Source of the DNA: Nemopilema nomurai
Taxonomy: Eukaryota; Cnidaria; Scyphozoa; Rhizostomeae; Rhizostomatidae
Length of the DNA stretch: 64,000 nucleotides
Assembly: GCA_003864495.1 (NCBI GenBank)
Contig: ML133488.1
Location: forward strand, 663,818-727,817
Direction of reading: 5' to 3'
Under the pieces are notes generated by a model. That model ran no database searches. It had not been told where the DNA came from and worked only from the letters and a program-made list of their open reading frames with translations. A program made the position numbers and the translations under genes. Shown one piece after another: positions 1 to 13,071 of the stretch; the stretch's first letter is position 1, and every line of letters starts with the position of its first letter.

Positions 1-332
1 CAGCAAATAAGCAAAAAACCTAATGCACTTTTACAGTCTAAACGCAAAAATGCAAGGGCAAAAAAACTCCCACATTCGCTAACGGAGGCTGGGGCGGATT
101 ATTGGGGACGTATTATCAAGGGCAATATCATTGCATGGAAAATGTGATTGCTTCATTTTTACGCCATCTTTCACCTCCTAGTATGCCACATCCAAATAGA
201 GTGCAAGACACCCATGTGCAAGGATTGAGCCTGTGTCACTGGCATGGCAACCGAGTGCCTTTGCCACAGCAGCTCTGCCAGTTTCGCGGCAATCAAATAT
301 AAACACACACTGCCTAGTGATGCATAGACTAC

Positions 333-3300
333 CTTTGAGCATGCGCACGACAAGGCCGGTGTCATTCGATATCACCAAAATGCGACCAAAATCGTCAGTG
401 CAAGCAGCTAGGCTGCCATCCGGAGACAACACGATCGACTCAGCTTGCCTTCGCTTATCAGGGATTCCATATCTACAGGAAAAGTAGTCAAACTAATTCA
501 CTTAAGCTTCTTAAAGAGCAGGTAAAAATTGCGCTTGGACTTAGCATAGGACAAAGGCTATGAACTCAAGTCAAAGGTCAATTGGAATTCTCTACTCGTT
601 CATTATAATCCCAGCCTATTGATATCTTGTTCATAGAAACAAAATATGTTAAATAAATTTGGTATGCAAAATATACAAATATATACCAAAATCGTAAATG
701 TCAAAAGCTAACAGTGACCAAAAGCTGATTTTGAGATGTATTGGAAAAATACCTTGAGCACAGAAAACTATGGCTTCACTGTCCCGTGCTTTTTTAATTT
801 CAGAGCAGTATGTAATTTTTCTTCGAACTCGCACCAGCACAAATCGTGACAAAAAGGTTACTATCTTTAAGCCTTATTTTAGCATTTGCATTAATCAATG
901 ATTGACTTGAAATGCTTCCGTGCGATTTAGTATCTAATTACCTCAGCTTCACTGGCGTCCCCACTTCAACTGGCGGTTTCGGGGGCTTGGTATCTTTGGC
1001 GGGCTGAGATCTGAACTTGCTCCCGAGGCCTCGCCCAATCCAGTCGCTAGAAGAAAAACGTAGGCCGTGAAAGGCAGCCGACACAAAGAGAGTCTAGAAA
1101 CACAAACTCAAGTGATGTTTACATTATGAGCTTTTTGCTCGCAAAAAACGAGCACTGATCTGCCAGACTATTTGCAAGTACGACTTAGGAGCCGACATAT
1201 TGGAAAAACACCGACACGAGGCTCTAACAGAACCGATATTCAAGAGGCTCTTACATGAGACAACATATCAACCTTCAAGTATTTCAATGTTCAGCATGCA
1301 CTCACAATAATCACAACACGGATGGATAGAAGGACGGTGCGCTTATAATATTAAGCTGAACAGCCAGTGCATTTGCATAAGGAAGTATAGTAAATCTTGA
1401 TCAGCCTATACTTGCACAAATTATGAAAGAAAACAGCGATACAAAACTAACACACTTTTGGAAATCCTCTTTTACTTATCACTTGAAAATATTTACAAAC
1501 AACTGAGTAATGCAAAATAAAGGCAAACTAGAAAACAAGATGGACAACCTCGTTGCGTGGGAAATGCTTGAAATGAAAGCTGTCGTCAGCAAACTGACCA
1601 CGTTCACGGCAACCTCTGACATGAAAGGCGCCGAGTTCTCCTGCACAGAGGTAAGGTTTGCAAAGAGGATGTCATCAATGAAGTAAAACTGCACACAAGG
1701 CAGTGCTGTTGTGTTCTGACATAGATAATGGAAGTGCGACTGGATAGGAAACTCCGCTAAAACAATGGATCTACTTTGGTGCTACAGTGAAGAGGGCTTT
1801 ATTTGTTTCGGCGAGAAAAACAATCAACTAAAACACCTTCGCAAGTCGATTGCTGCTTGAACTAAAAGTTTAATTAAAGAATGGAGGATACTTTTGAGAA
1901 GTGACGAACGAGGAGTTACAGAATAAATGAGACAAAAGTATAAAAAACCATGTTAAAATCATGTTGTTTAATCCACGTGTTTCTGATTTTTCTCCAAATA
2001 TGGGTAGGATTATGTCAAAAATATTGCATATTATAGACATCAAGACAGTAACTGTTTCTGACATGTCATTCGTTGTGGTCACGTGTTTGCCAACAACACT
2101 AGAATGGTATCACTCTTGCCTGTCTATAGTACAAAAGTGAAAAGAAAGTCATAAACCGTCATTGGCAGCCCAATACAATACTGACACACCACGCAGTTGT
2201 AAGTTTGAATTTAGCAAAGTATGACTAGGCAGCTCTTACCTCCTTTAGCTCGTACCAGCCAATGAAAGGGTCCACCCCACTGGTAATAAACTTTCTTGTC
2301 CCTGATAAAGTCCCATGACGAGAATCCGAATTGAACGAGCTGTCTACTAAGCGATCAAACTGGCTTTGAGTAACCATCCCTGCAATGAGTAGAGCGTTGT
2401 TAATGACCTGGATTCATCAAAAGAGGCATTTGGAAAATGCAGTTTGCTACGAAGCCGGCATGGCATATTTAAGGAACTTTCACGTTGCGGGTGGGGGCTC
2501 ATCAATGTTGAATCTCTTGACCTCGGAATGATTCCGTACATTTACTGTCTCTGCCTTGTAAGCAACGCTTTTACTGTGCCTCACGTTTGTGCAAAACTGC
2601 ATTCGTGAAAAAGTTTAGAAACAAAATACAAAAGTTTAACGAAGGCAAAATGAAAACATGTAGCAGAGACCTAGAGATTCAATATTAATCTACGATAAAA
2701 GACATCGTGCATCCTAACTCTAGAGGAAAAAAGTCTTTGATGTGCAAAAGACGCAACATACGTTTTTTTCGATGCGATAAAATTCAATTCAACGTCGCTG
2801 AGTTGATCAGCATCTCGAATATGGTGACGTAAGTAAAGCCCTGAGAAACTTCTTCTCAGCAGCTTTCTTTCATGCCAATACCACATTCTACTGGCGCTTC
2901 GCAACAAAATGAGATACTTCTGAGGAATGAGAACATACCACAGTTAACGATGTCGTACACCTTCTCTTGGCCATTCAGCCTCCATTTCCGGTAAGCAAGT
3001 GGTGGCGGTTGAATAGCCTCCTGGTTTCTACTTGCTTGAGCTAAAAACAAAAAAGTATTCGCTGACTAAGAACACATTTTGTATAGAGCGATACATCATC
3101 CGAAGATGTTTGGTAGAGATTTATGATAAATATGCCTTCAGCAGAGTTCTCTGTCGACGAATGGCTGTTTCATTGCATAAAAACAAGAAAATTTTCTGCA
3201 TGAAGCTTTATCTTAATCATCACTTGCTATGAACCATTACATCACAGTACTTTCTTTGCAGTACTTTGAATAAGCGATGCAGAGATTACACAAATGTTGC

Positions 3301-6300
3301 GTAAAAAGAAATTAATCATGCAGATTTGATTGATGACGTTGTAGGCCTTCAAGCTTGAACTGTCCGCATGCAGTCGGAATGAAATCTGCGTTCAATTTAT
3401 TTCTACCAGTACACTTTTGAAGGTAACACAACAGTTCAACCTTGCTGCTAGAATTCGTTACCAGAACTACGAGCAGCTTGGATTTGAAGTTCGAGAAAAC
3501 TTCAACAACATTAAAGTTCTTGCCTCAATATTAGCCTGTAATAACATTGACCTACACAATTTGTGCTCATTGTCAGTTTGTCAAGGAGGTTGAACTAATA
3601 CCTTTAGCAATCTGATTTCTGCATGCTTTCAGTGCCGTAAACAGACTTAGGCCATCAATCACAACAATTGCAGTTGGATACAGTATAATGAGCTCTTCAC
3701 CCTGTTTCAAAACAAGAGTTACCTTCAGTTTCATTGCAGAAGTTTTGGTAAATGAACAACATTTACCAACATTTTTCAGATATGGTAAACTGATAAATCG
3801 ACATAAACTTGCAACAGATTTCAGTTCCTTTTGAGCAAACAAACATGGAAAAAAGTTTGGTTTTTATGATGAAGGTGTGTCAGAGAGCAATTTTTATGCT
3901 TTTTAAATCTTGTGTTGGTTGCATTTGTTGAAATGTTGTTCAGATCTGGTCAAACAAACACTTTTCACCAATAGGTCATAGTTTTTGACCAATAGCAACA
4001 TAAGATGGCTTTTATCTTGCTCAAACCCTCACACATCACCATTGACTTTATACAGTAATAAAAATAATTCATAATCCATAGATATAGAAAGAGTTTCCAC
4101 ACTTTGGTAAAGAAGTAGTGACTTCACCTGATCAGTTGTGTATACATCCTTTACGGATAGCTTTGTTCTCAAGTCAAGACCAGTAACAGGGGCATCATGA
4201 AGAAACTGAGATAATAACTGCACACCTGTCTGAAGGCAAAACATTGAAAATTCGACATCATCAAATTATAGAATAGATTTAAAACTACAGGTTTCTTGTT
4301 GCAAAGTGAGTATTTACCTGGAGATATATTCTCACATATCCTGAAGTGAATCCAACAATAACACAAGAGCAATCTGGTGAGCCTTGAGATGACCTAACAA
4401 GCAAAGGAAGGAAATTTCTAAATGATTTGAGTAGCACATAACAAAAACCAGTTTTGTGCTATCTTGGGATAATTATAAGGTGCTGTGAGCCCTTATGTAG
4501 TAAATCTTTATCAAGCTTGATTCGACACAACCACACACTCTAGCCCACATGCCCACATCAAAGAGCAAAGCCTAGAAGAGTCCTTTTTGCTGAGTGCAAC
4601 TTGAGGAGTGAAAACTTTTGCAAACAAAGGTGGGAGCTTAAGATATGGTTTCTAGAGTTGAAATTCAATTTCTGATCATAAGATGGAATTTTCAAAATAA
4701 ATGATACATTGAAACAGGATTAAGCATATTTAAGCGGTCTAAGAAATAGGCATGTCACCTTTGCTGGGAAGCAAGTGGAACACAGATTACAGCTGATATT
4801 TGTTCTCTATAAAAGATTGAAATCAAATTTTGCTGTTATTCAAAGCAGGTATGAAACTAAACAAGATCTGGAGCAGTAATGCATCATTTCTTACTACAAA
4901 GCAGCATTCCTTGATTAGAATCTTCATTTTGTTTGCTTGTCATTAGAGCAAGCAATGACAGCACAGCAAACAACCATTAGCCAAAAGACAAAACAACAGA
5001 GATGGGCAGGTAGAAAGGCTGACAGACAAACAGACAGACAACCAGGCTGACAGACTGGCAAGAAGAGACTGGCAGACAGACAAGTATTCTACAGAATCAG
5101 AACTTTTTAGAATTTTCTCAAAGCTTTTCACATCCAACTTAAGACTATCAGACTTGAGGACTACAAAAGAAAATTCAAGGATTACAAAAATTGAGCAACA
5201 TCTGAAAGTTCTTAAATTTAAACAAATAGATTATATAAATGTAGCAATAAATTAAAACAATTTTTTGAAATAAAGCTTTTATAACATACTGGTCATCTTG
5301 ACACAACTCTCCTTTCCAATAAATGTCATTCCAGAAGTTTGGATCATCCTTTGATTTTGAAGAACATCTCTCTTCAAACAAAAATAAGCACCTAATAAAG
5401 GGCCTATCAAAATCTATTAAAATCTGAGTGAAAGAAAATAGAATAGAAATATGAAACATGATTATAAGATGATCTTCACTAATTCCACTTAATCAGTGCA
5501 AACAAATATATGGATATGATCACAGATAAAATTGTGGCTTACTTGCTAGAAACACAGCTCTTTTGTTATTTGCTACAACAATCAGTTCTTCAGTAGGTGA
5601 GAGAGACAGAAAACAGCTGGAAAGAAATGAAGACTGCCTGCTTGGACTCCTTGCTTGTTGTTCCTTTGAAATGAAATGAAGAAAAAATTAGTTCAATCAC
5701 CAACACAGCCACAATTTGATAAATTAATTTTCTTTTTGTTCATTATTTATAGAATGTGAGGTGCTACTCTGATTCTTGTGCTTAATGTTACCTTCAGGCA
5801 AGAGTATGATCCTCTTTGTCACACTGTAAGATCAGTTTTAGATGATCACTCAACATGTGAAACTCAATTTGCAGTTGTCACTCAATTTTCAAGTAACAAT
5901 TTGCAGTTGTCACATTTCTATAAATCATAAATGTGTAGAAAGCTCTACCTAGAAAACATCAAGCTCTTTTTGGCAGAAGTAAACTCTTTATGGCAGATTT
6001 TACAATTTAATATTACTTTGGTACATTTTCTAATAGAGTTATCTAATGGCCTGATTCTATTAAAAGTGTCTTGTGGAACAGAAATACTGTATACTGGGAA
6101 CAGAAGTGATAAGGAAGTCTAAGTTTAGGGTGAATTTAGGACAGGAGGAACAATTATCTGAGGATCAGACTAATTCTAAACAGGCAGCATTATTTACCCT
6201 AATACATTCTAAGAAAGACAATTTAGCAAGCCAGATGAAAAACAAACCACAAACACATCCCAACAGCAAAAACTAATTGGATACAAAGTTATTATGCTAG

Positions 6301-7103
6301 ATGAATCAAAGCATGTACATTCTCTGATTAAAATTCTTACATCATGCAGACTGCATAATTTCATTTTTACCTGTGTAATTGAATTGTCTTTAAAACCTAC
6401 AAGGAAGAAGGAATCATACATAACCATCAAAAGCATTAAACAGATTCGGAGTATGACAGCAATAATTTTATAATTTTATGACAGCAATAAATATTCTTAT
6501 CCGCTCTTTCATCATCTGCAACTTCATCTGCTTATTGTGTCAACACGAAAAAAATATTTTTCTTAGAGCCAAAAGATAAACAAATGTCCATTAAAAGCAA
6601 AATAAATTTTAGTTTAATACAAACAAAAGTCATCTGAAGGGAACATCAGTACAGAGCACCTCTCAAAAATTATTCTCACAAGGTTAAAACTTTAATACCC
6701 TTGCATCACTATTTCTGCAATAATGATGCAAGTTTGTTGATCTAGTTTGTTTGTTGTTCTAGTTGTTGTCACAACTAGTTTGTTGATCTAGTTACCAGAT
6801 AGCATCTATTGGTACCTATATAATCGTTCGGCTTTTTCTGTACCTTATTTAAATTCACTTTCTCCATGACAATGGCAGAGTAGCTTCTAACATTGCACTC
6901 AAATTTCATATCTCTTATAAGGCAACTGAACTGGGTGAATACCCAAAAGCATCTGATGCGTTAATGCAAAGCGACCTACCACTTCTATTTTCTGTGTTTT
7001 GATCGGCAGAAGGGCACTGCCGAGGTTCAGGACCATCTTCTAAATAGGCGGCTAGGCCATCAAAATCCGCAATAGAACTACGCAGTATCAATCGGCAAGA
7101 CAT
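333..7103 (-). CDS. RAB3GAP2: Rab3 GTPase-activating protein non-catalytic subunit (RAB3GAP2), N-terminal part, 12 exons
   Basis: Regulatory subunit of the Rab3GAP complex, which with RAB3GAP1 acts on Rab3 and Rab18 at vesicle and ER membranes. Coding exons in transcript order: 6980-7103, 6371-6396, 5543-5663, 5290-5413, 4318-4393, 4128-4229, 3602-3701, 2939-3040, 2240-2379, 1549-1640, 942-1046, 333-472. All phases agree and give about 417 residues; the rest lies beyond the left edge. Family signatures seen: [16 protein letters not shown] (exon 3), [15 protein letters not shown] (5), [12 protein letters not shown] then [10 protein letters not shown] (7), [11 protein letters not shown] (8), and [18 protein letters not shown] with TDDFGR (12), all close to the human N-terminal beta-propeller region. 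The start is the ATG at 7101-7103, whose MSCRLIL opening resembles the vertebrate start. Exon 10 uses a weak donor (GTTGTC). Identification is firm; exon 4's acceptor and exon 1 are the least certain. Confidence 0.92.
6371..6396 (-). other. RAB3GAP2: 26-nt microexon (exon 2) of RAB3GAP2
   Basis: A 26-base exon flanked by a pyrimidine-rich acceptor (TTCCTTGTAG) and a donor GTAAAAATG. It takes the transcript from phase 1 after exon 1 to phase 0 before exon 3 and encodes (G)FKDNSITQ. Without it, exons 1 and 3 would be out of frame. Inferred from phase logic; transcripts would confirm it. Confidence 0.65.
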
Positions 7104-8820
7104 CCTCCAAGAAATGTCACTTCATTTTATGCAACTATTATAGCATGATCGCTTTTCTAAGCGATATTATCGCACACTCAATTAAACTGGACTATTTACC
7201 CGCAAGATGGGAATGGTACATTTTCATTGACCTCTTTCTCATGAAGAGACCTCGTTTCACGGAACTGATGTAAACAATCACAAAAAGATTTCCAAATATT
7301 CCGGTGTTAATTTCTCTGATTTGAAAATTCTTAGATTATATAACTTGTTTAATTTAAAGCTGCCTTTATTTGTCTATGAATCTTTTAATATGGCTTTTCC
7401 TGTCTGTTTCCATAATCTTTTGAAAGTTTGACATCTGTTCATCAGTATAATACACGGCAGACTTCAAAAGGTGATATTTTGATGACTCAACAAAAAGGGT
7501 TACGACATGTCCTATACTCATGTGTTTTTCTTTAACTTCTTTAATTTGGTTTTTTGTAGTGGAATTTCAAAACTAAATGAGATGAACAGAATTGAACTTA
7601 TGGATTTCATATTGTTCAAATCTCAAGTGTGCATCAATATATTCCGAGTGTTTTGGACTTCATCATTATTGTCTGACCCTTTGTTGCAAGAGTCAATCTT
7701 CTTTGTCTACTCTCCTCAACTGGAGATTTTATCTTTTGTAGCTATCTCACACACATCAACCTTTTCCCAAATAAAAGATAGGGGGTAATTCACAATTTAC
7801 TGTTAAACGTGACCTAAAAAGAGTATAGACGGTGAGCTGAATTGTCAACAAGATCTTGTACTGATGATTGTCAGGTGAACGATACTGAATTTTCTTTCCC
7901 AACACAAGCTAGCTCTGACCAATTCTCTAATGATTCAAACATGGGTGAATACTATTTCTCTGTTAGTTAATTGATTTTTCGAGCTTGCCGCTCTTTCCAA
8001 TCCAAAGAAAAAAAGACGCCGAGCTTCACCTACACAACTCACGAGTCTGTGTAAACACAATCCTTTTTCAATGTCTGAAAACTTCAAATGCCCCATTTTA
8101 ATCAATGCTAAATTAAGCTGGTGTTTTACCGACGTTAAACTAGAGCCTGTGCTTAACTATTTTTAACACCATTAAGCCTTCGAAAACAAATTTTGGAGTT
8201 ACAGAGGCTCTCCTCTAACATATTTAAGACTATCGAAAACGTAGGTAACAAGTATCATCTAATAATAGCTAGGCACGGTCAAATTAGTTTATCAAAATCG
8301 GAATAGAAGGGATCGTTGGCTTTGCTGTTATTTACACACAACGTACTTCAGAATATTGGAAGGAGTCGACGCTCCACGTATGCCAGAAAAATAATGTTAA
8401 TCCAGCTGAGCAAAATTATATGACGCTAAAATCCTTGGAGAAAAATATTTGACGTCACTTAGACTTTGTCATTCAGTTCCTAAAATAATCCTCTTTTGAT
8501 CGCTCCTCTGCACAAATATATTTTCTACTGCATCAGCTTCTGAGCTGTCTATGTGTGCTTTTTAAGTGGTTTTGACATCTTTGCCCGTAGAAAGATATTT
8601 TGTACGTGACGTTCGTACCTAAATATCAGTGGGTGGTTGGCACCATTACAATTCGGTATTGAAAAAAAGAAAGTAAATAAACATCCACTAGGCCCATCCT
8701 TTCACGGGGTATCACTTCTATCCATGAAGGTACTATATTATGTCAGACACCAAATAGCAACAGTTTGCCATGTTGCCAAGTATAGGGAATCATTGTTCTA
8801 TGTCTGACGCAAATCGAACC
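7104..8820. other. Intergenic region upstream of RAB3GAP2
   Basis: No convincing coding segment on either strand; the short open frames, including one at 7507-7788, have no recognisable family residues or matching splice sites. It contains a perfect CRE palindrome TGACGTCA at 8450-8457, about 1.35 kb upstream of the RAB3GAP2 start codon. It probably holds the RAB3GAP2 promoter and 5' UTR, but no TATA box or initiator could be assigned. Confidence 0.5.
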
Positions 8821-8895
8821 GCAGTTCGCGTCATCGCAGATCGCGTCATCGCAGTTCGCGTCATCGCAGTTCGCGTCATCGCAGTTCGTGTCATC
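8821..8895. repeat. 15-bp minisatellite, five copies
   Basis: Five head-to-tail copies of GCAGTTCGCGTCATC at 8821, 8836, 8851, 8866 and 8881. Copy 2 has A for T at position 5, and copy 5 has GTG for GCG. The period is a multiple of three, which keeps a spurious minus-strand frame open through it. Confidence 0.9.
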
Positions 8896-10631
8896 CTGTC
8901 CACTTTTGCACAACAATGAAAATGAAACATGGCAGATGCAATGCGCTTCAGGGCGAAAAGCGAGAATGATATAATTTCAAAGGTATCCAATAGATTAACA
9001 TGAAAAAATGATGCTCTCTTTGAGGAACGATGACCTTAGGGGCTCGGTGGGTTCAAAATAAAATCGCAATCGATAATTAAAGGGCTGATAAACTGATAGC
9101 TTAGGGGTGCTACAAAGTTAGGCTCGTATAACAAAGAAATTAACATTCTCTTAAATTTTGAAGTTTTCAAAGTTCTTCATAGAAATCAGATCATGTTCCT
9201 TTACGACACTGTTTGAAAATTGTTTACTAAAAGGACCATCTACAATAATGGCCAGTAAAATTGATTTGCTTTTTCGGTAGCCTTGGAATAATGATATAAG
9301 AACATAATGACGTCACACAAGGACAAGAAAAACAACGCAGGAATCAGCATGTCGTCAGAAACTTTGCACTCAACTAACAGCACTAGCTACATATTTGAGA
9401 AATAAATAACTTGTCCAGCAACGTAACAGCCTTATACGATGAATAGTAGCTTACAATTTTTCCTTGACTCAGCAAAATTTTATATATTGTTCCAGCAACA
9501 GTAAACATCAATAAACATGTGCGAAATTGGGTGTTAAATAATTAAATACTGAATCATATGTACATAGTGACAGCAAATAGAATGTTGATTCATTGTGCTT
9601 GGTGCATCCAAATTACGAAGCATATTCTCCACCAATCTGTGACAGTTGGTTCCTTCTAATATGGTCCCGAACATGCTATAAATAGGATGAGAAATATCCA
9701 TTAGGCCTTATAATATCATTAATTGATCAAGGATAAAGGGAATTGAAGGAAAAAAGACTTTGCATCATGAAGCACTTATTCAGGATAAATGCGGACACTA
9801 AACTGGGCATTTTCAAGACAAAATATTGTTTGCAAGAAACTGCACCATTTCCTTTCCGATTTAATCCTTTAAAATTTGCCGTCTTATCATTGTGTCCCGA
9901 TGAATAAAATATCATTGAAATTTGACAATGCTGAAAGCTGAAGCCAAGCAAGGATTAGGGCTGACTCTTGCGCAACTATATTGCCATAGCAATGAATCTT
10001 ATATTTCAATTGGCTGGCCACATCCATGTGCATTCATAGTGGGAAACCGTTGAGAGGCAAAATCAGTATGAATAAATGGGTCAGCACAAAAGTAACAATA
10101 CCAAACCACGCTCTATTGATAAAGAAAACAAAAAAACCAATGAAATCAGATTCTAGAGTTTAACTGTCGCTTTTCAGCCGCGGGAATAAATGGACACGCC
10201 TTTTCTAGACTCCAATTCTGCCTTGGTAGTTCGTGGAACAATGCTGACCTAAAAAGCTATATTTACGATATATCTATCACAATTTCCCTTCTTTAACATT
10301 TTCACAAAGTTATCAGAAGATTTGTGTTTGCATCATTCAAACACGCGTAACAAGCTTCCGGGATAAAGGTGAATGAACTAAGCTGAGTCAACTAAGCTTT
10401 CCTTTCGATGACATTCCATTCTAGTTTTCCATAAGCAATTGATACGGCTTATAATTCAGGCAGCTATTACGCTGGAGAAGGCAGTGTATGAATTGCCCTA
10501 GAGGGTTGCCATTGGCCATCACCCATGACTACCATCTACTTTATCTGGTCTGTCAATATTCCTTCATAAAAACGATTTTGCGAGTTGCATTGGACTAACA
10601 AACCAAGAATATAAGGATGTTATCATTGTAA
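8896..10631. other. Intergenic DNA, no gene seen
   Basis: Between the minisatellite and the hAT MITE. AT-rich, without recognisable coding signal. A perfect CRE octamer lies at 9308-9315. Confidence 0.5.
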
Positions 10632-10639
10632 CTTGGCAT

Positions 10640-10952
10640 CAGGGGCGTGCCGAAGTAGGGGGCGGGGGGGGTTGTCGCACCCCCCACTTTTTGTAGAAGC
10701 CGTCGGTAATTTTTTACTTGTCGGTAAAAGTTGCAACAACTATAACAGCGTGTCGATATTTCGGGGAAGAATTAGATTTGCACTTTTGTTATATCCAGCT
10801 TAGACACAAAGGAACCCTTACGGTACTAGAGTGTAAAATTTGTGCGCTTTGATTAACTATCTTTAATCAACCCAACCCTGTCGGTGAATTTCTCATGTTA
10901 CACCCCCTCCCCCCTCCTCCCACACACTCAAAAGCCCTTCGGCACGCCACTG
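10640..10952. mobile_element. hAT-type MITE with 16-bp TIRs and 8-bp target duplication
   Basis: A 313-bp non-autonomous DNA transposon. The left end is CAGGGGCGTGCCGAAG. The right end, read on the opposite strand, is CAGTGGCGTGCCGAAG, so the 16-bp terminal inverted repeats differ at one base. The exact 8-bp duplication CTTGGCAT flanks it at 10632-10639 and 10953-10960. An 8-bp duplication and CAG-G/T-GGCG ends are hallmarks of the hAT superfamily. The interior has G-rich and C-rich subterminal tracts and no transposase frame, so movement would need an enzyme supplied in trans. Confidence 0.9.
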
Positions 10953-10960
10953 CTTGGCAT

Positions 10961-13071
10961 CACGGTAAATCACAAATTAAGATCTGTACAACACTGCCCC
11001 TTCCAATGGCATGGAATGTTGTTCACGGGGATGTAACATTAGACAGAAAAAGAAATGGCCCTTGAAAATGATTTGGTCACATTCATATAAACCACAAAGT
11101 CAATGTTGATCAACTTTCTCATAACACTGTTGCTTCCAGAAGCTGATTATTTTTCATCCCACAACATATTCCTGTCTTATGCAACTGTGGTCTCATTCTT
11201 TTACATAGGGATGAAATGCAAACACAATGAAAGTAATTAAATTGCAACTGACAGAAAGTTTTGTAATTGTTTCACAGTCTAAAAAGGTCATCAGCAAAAA
11301 GCAGTCATGTATGTTAGGGGAGTATAATGCCCTACACGTTAGTAAAGCACCCTTTGAAAAGCAATTCAGATTTTTCAAAGCCAACAGCTACCACTAACTT
11401 GTCGAAGCCTACAATGCTTACTTGATAAAGCCTATAGCATTGTAATCATTGCCATTGTTGACAACAACACCAAAAATGCATGACTTAAAGGGTATGATGC
11501 TTTGCCAGCTCCAAACTTCCAAATATTGCGAGTATAACAAATAAGGTTGTAGAATGTGATGACCATCTCTTCTCTCAGTTTGGAAAGCAGTGCTTCACAA
11601 AGCCGTACTATTACTTTTTTCACAGGTTTGGTTTTCTAGTATGGTTCATTAGTATGTTTTCTGAAAAGTGCCGCCACTCTCACTTGAATTTCATTAGTCT
11701 TGGGGAAAACATGAAATTAAGTACAGAAAAGGTGTGGTAGAAAAATAACAGGAAATGAGAGACTAGAGGCATTACTGAAATGAAACACTTTATAAATCAA
11801 AATAAATTGGTACACACAAATATAGACAATACAAAAACTGGCTGAATTGTTAACCATACCCTTTCATGACAGTGTGCTTGAGACATCAGTGTCTGGTTCA
11901 CTTCCAATAGACAAAGACGGTGGTCTCAAATTTGCACCTGAGAATTCAATTTTAATAATAGTTAGAAGGGAAAATGTTTACTTGAATATTGGAATGAAAA
12001 CATCAAGAAGAAATATTCAATTGCATGGTACGAAAGTATATTTCCATTTATGGAACTGTGGAATTTGAGTAAACCCTATATCTCTCTCCGTGAATCCTCC
12101 CTAAAATTTATCTCTAAAACCGTAAATCTTCAACTATATATAATGGATTACTGATGAAGTGAAAGTGAAACGTCTTACGAAATTGTTTTATTTGAGTTTA
12201 TATCTTATCTTCTAAAAATTTTATAGAATGAGTTTTTGAATGTATATGCGCCCTACAGAATTGCAATTTTTCGAATAAGGTGCGAGGTGAGGAATCAAAT
12301 TCACATTGATCTGAAGTCTGAGATCTGAAAATTTTCAGGCTCAAATCTGAGGCATTTTATAAACAAGATAAGCTCTTTATGATAGAAATAAATATGCTTT
12401 CGTTTCTGACAGACAAATTTAAACTCTATTCTGGCTTAGCATGGTTAATTCCTAACAAAACTTGAAGATCATATACAACTGAATTTCAGCTTGTCATACA
12501 CATAGCAAACATGGTTTCTTAGTATTCTAATGTTGCAAATGCTATCCAATTAAAGCAGAATAATTTTCAGTCTTTTTATACAAAATGTTTGAAACAAAAA
12601 CAAATATATATCTTAAGTAGAACCACAAAGACCTCCATACTGTGTGTTCAACCATTGCTAATGTGCAAAAATTCTGTCAGGCCTAAGCAAATTTGTGCAT
12701 TTGTGTTTGTTCTAAAGACTGCTTTAAAACACTGTTTAAACAGCTCTACATACAGACATCTTTAACAATGAAAGAGAAATTCAATGCCTTAAAAAAGCCA
12801 CATGCATCATTCTACTTTTGTGCTAACTAGCAACAAAATGCTTGCCAAAAGGATTTAATTTATTATATCTAATTTATTGGGTTTTTTGCTTTGCTGAAAT
12901 ACACAAGCAAATAAATTTCAGTTTCTTAAACTACAGCTCGAATTTCAAGCAAGTAAGAAATTCAGTAGACAAAGATATTTATGTCCCTAGCTAAAATTCA
13001 CTCAAAAGAAGTGGCTAAATGTATTTAATGGATTGCTTAGATTCTGGGTTAGAAGCAAAATTTCCTATACT
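10961..13071. other. Intergenic DNA and probable NDRG 3' UTR
   Basis: No exon recognised. Minus-strand AATAAA signals read as TTTATT at 12859-12864 and 12873-12878, about 200 bp beyond the NDRG stop codon, and are plausible polyadenylation signals for it. The 73-codon frame at 11847-12068 shows no family features. Confidence 0.4.

Noticed and set aside
1..332. Continuation of RAB3GAP2 coding sequence past exon 12 in the open frame to 178
   Set aside because: After LVVRMLK the frame loses all resemblance to the family and a donor AAAG|GTAGTC is present; the next exon must lie beyond the left edge.
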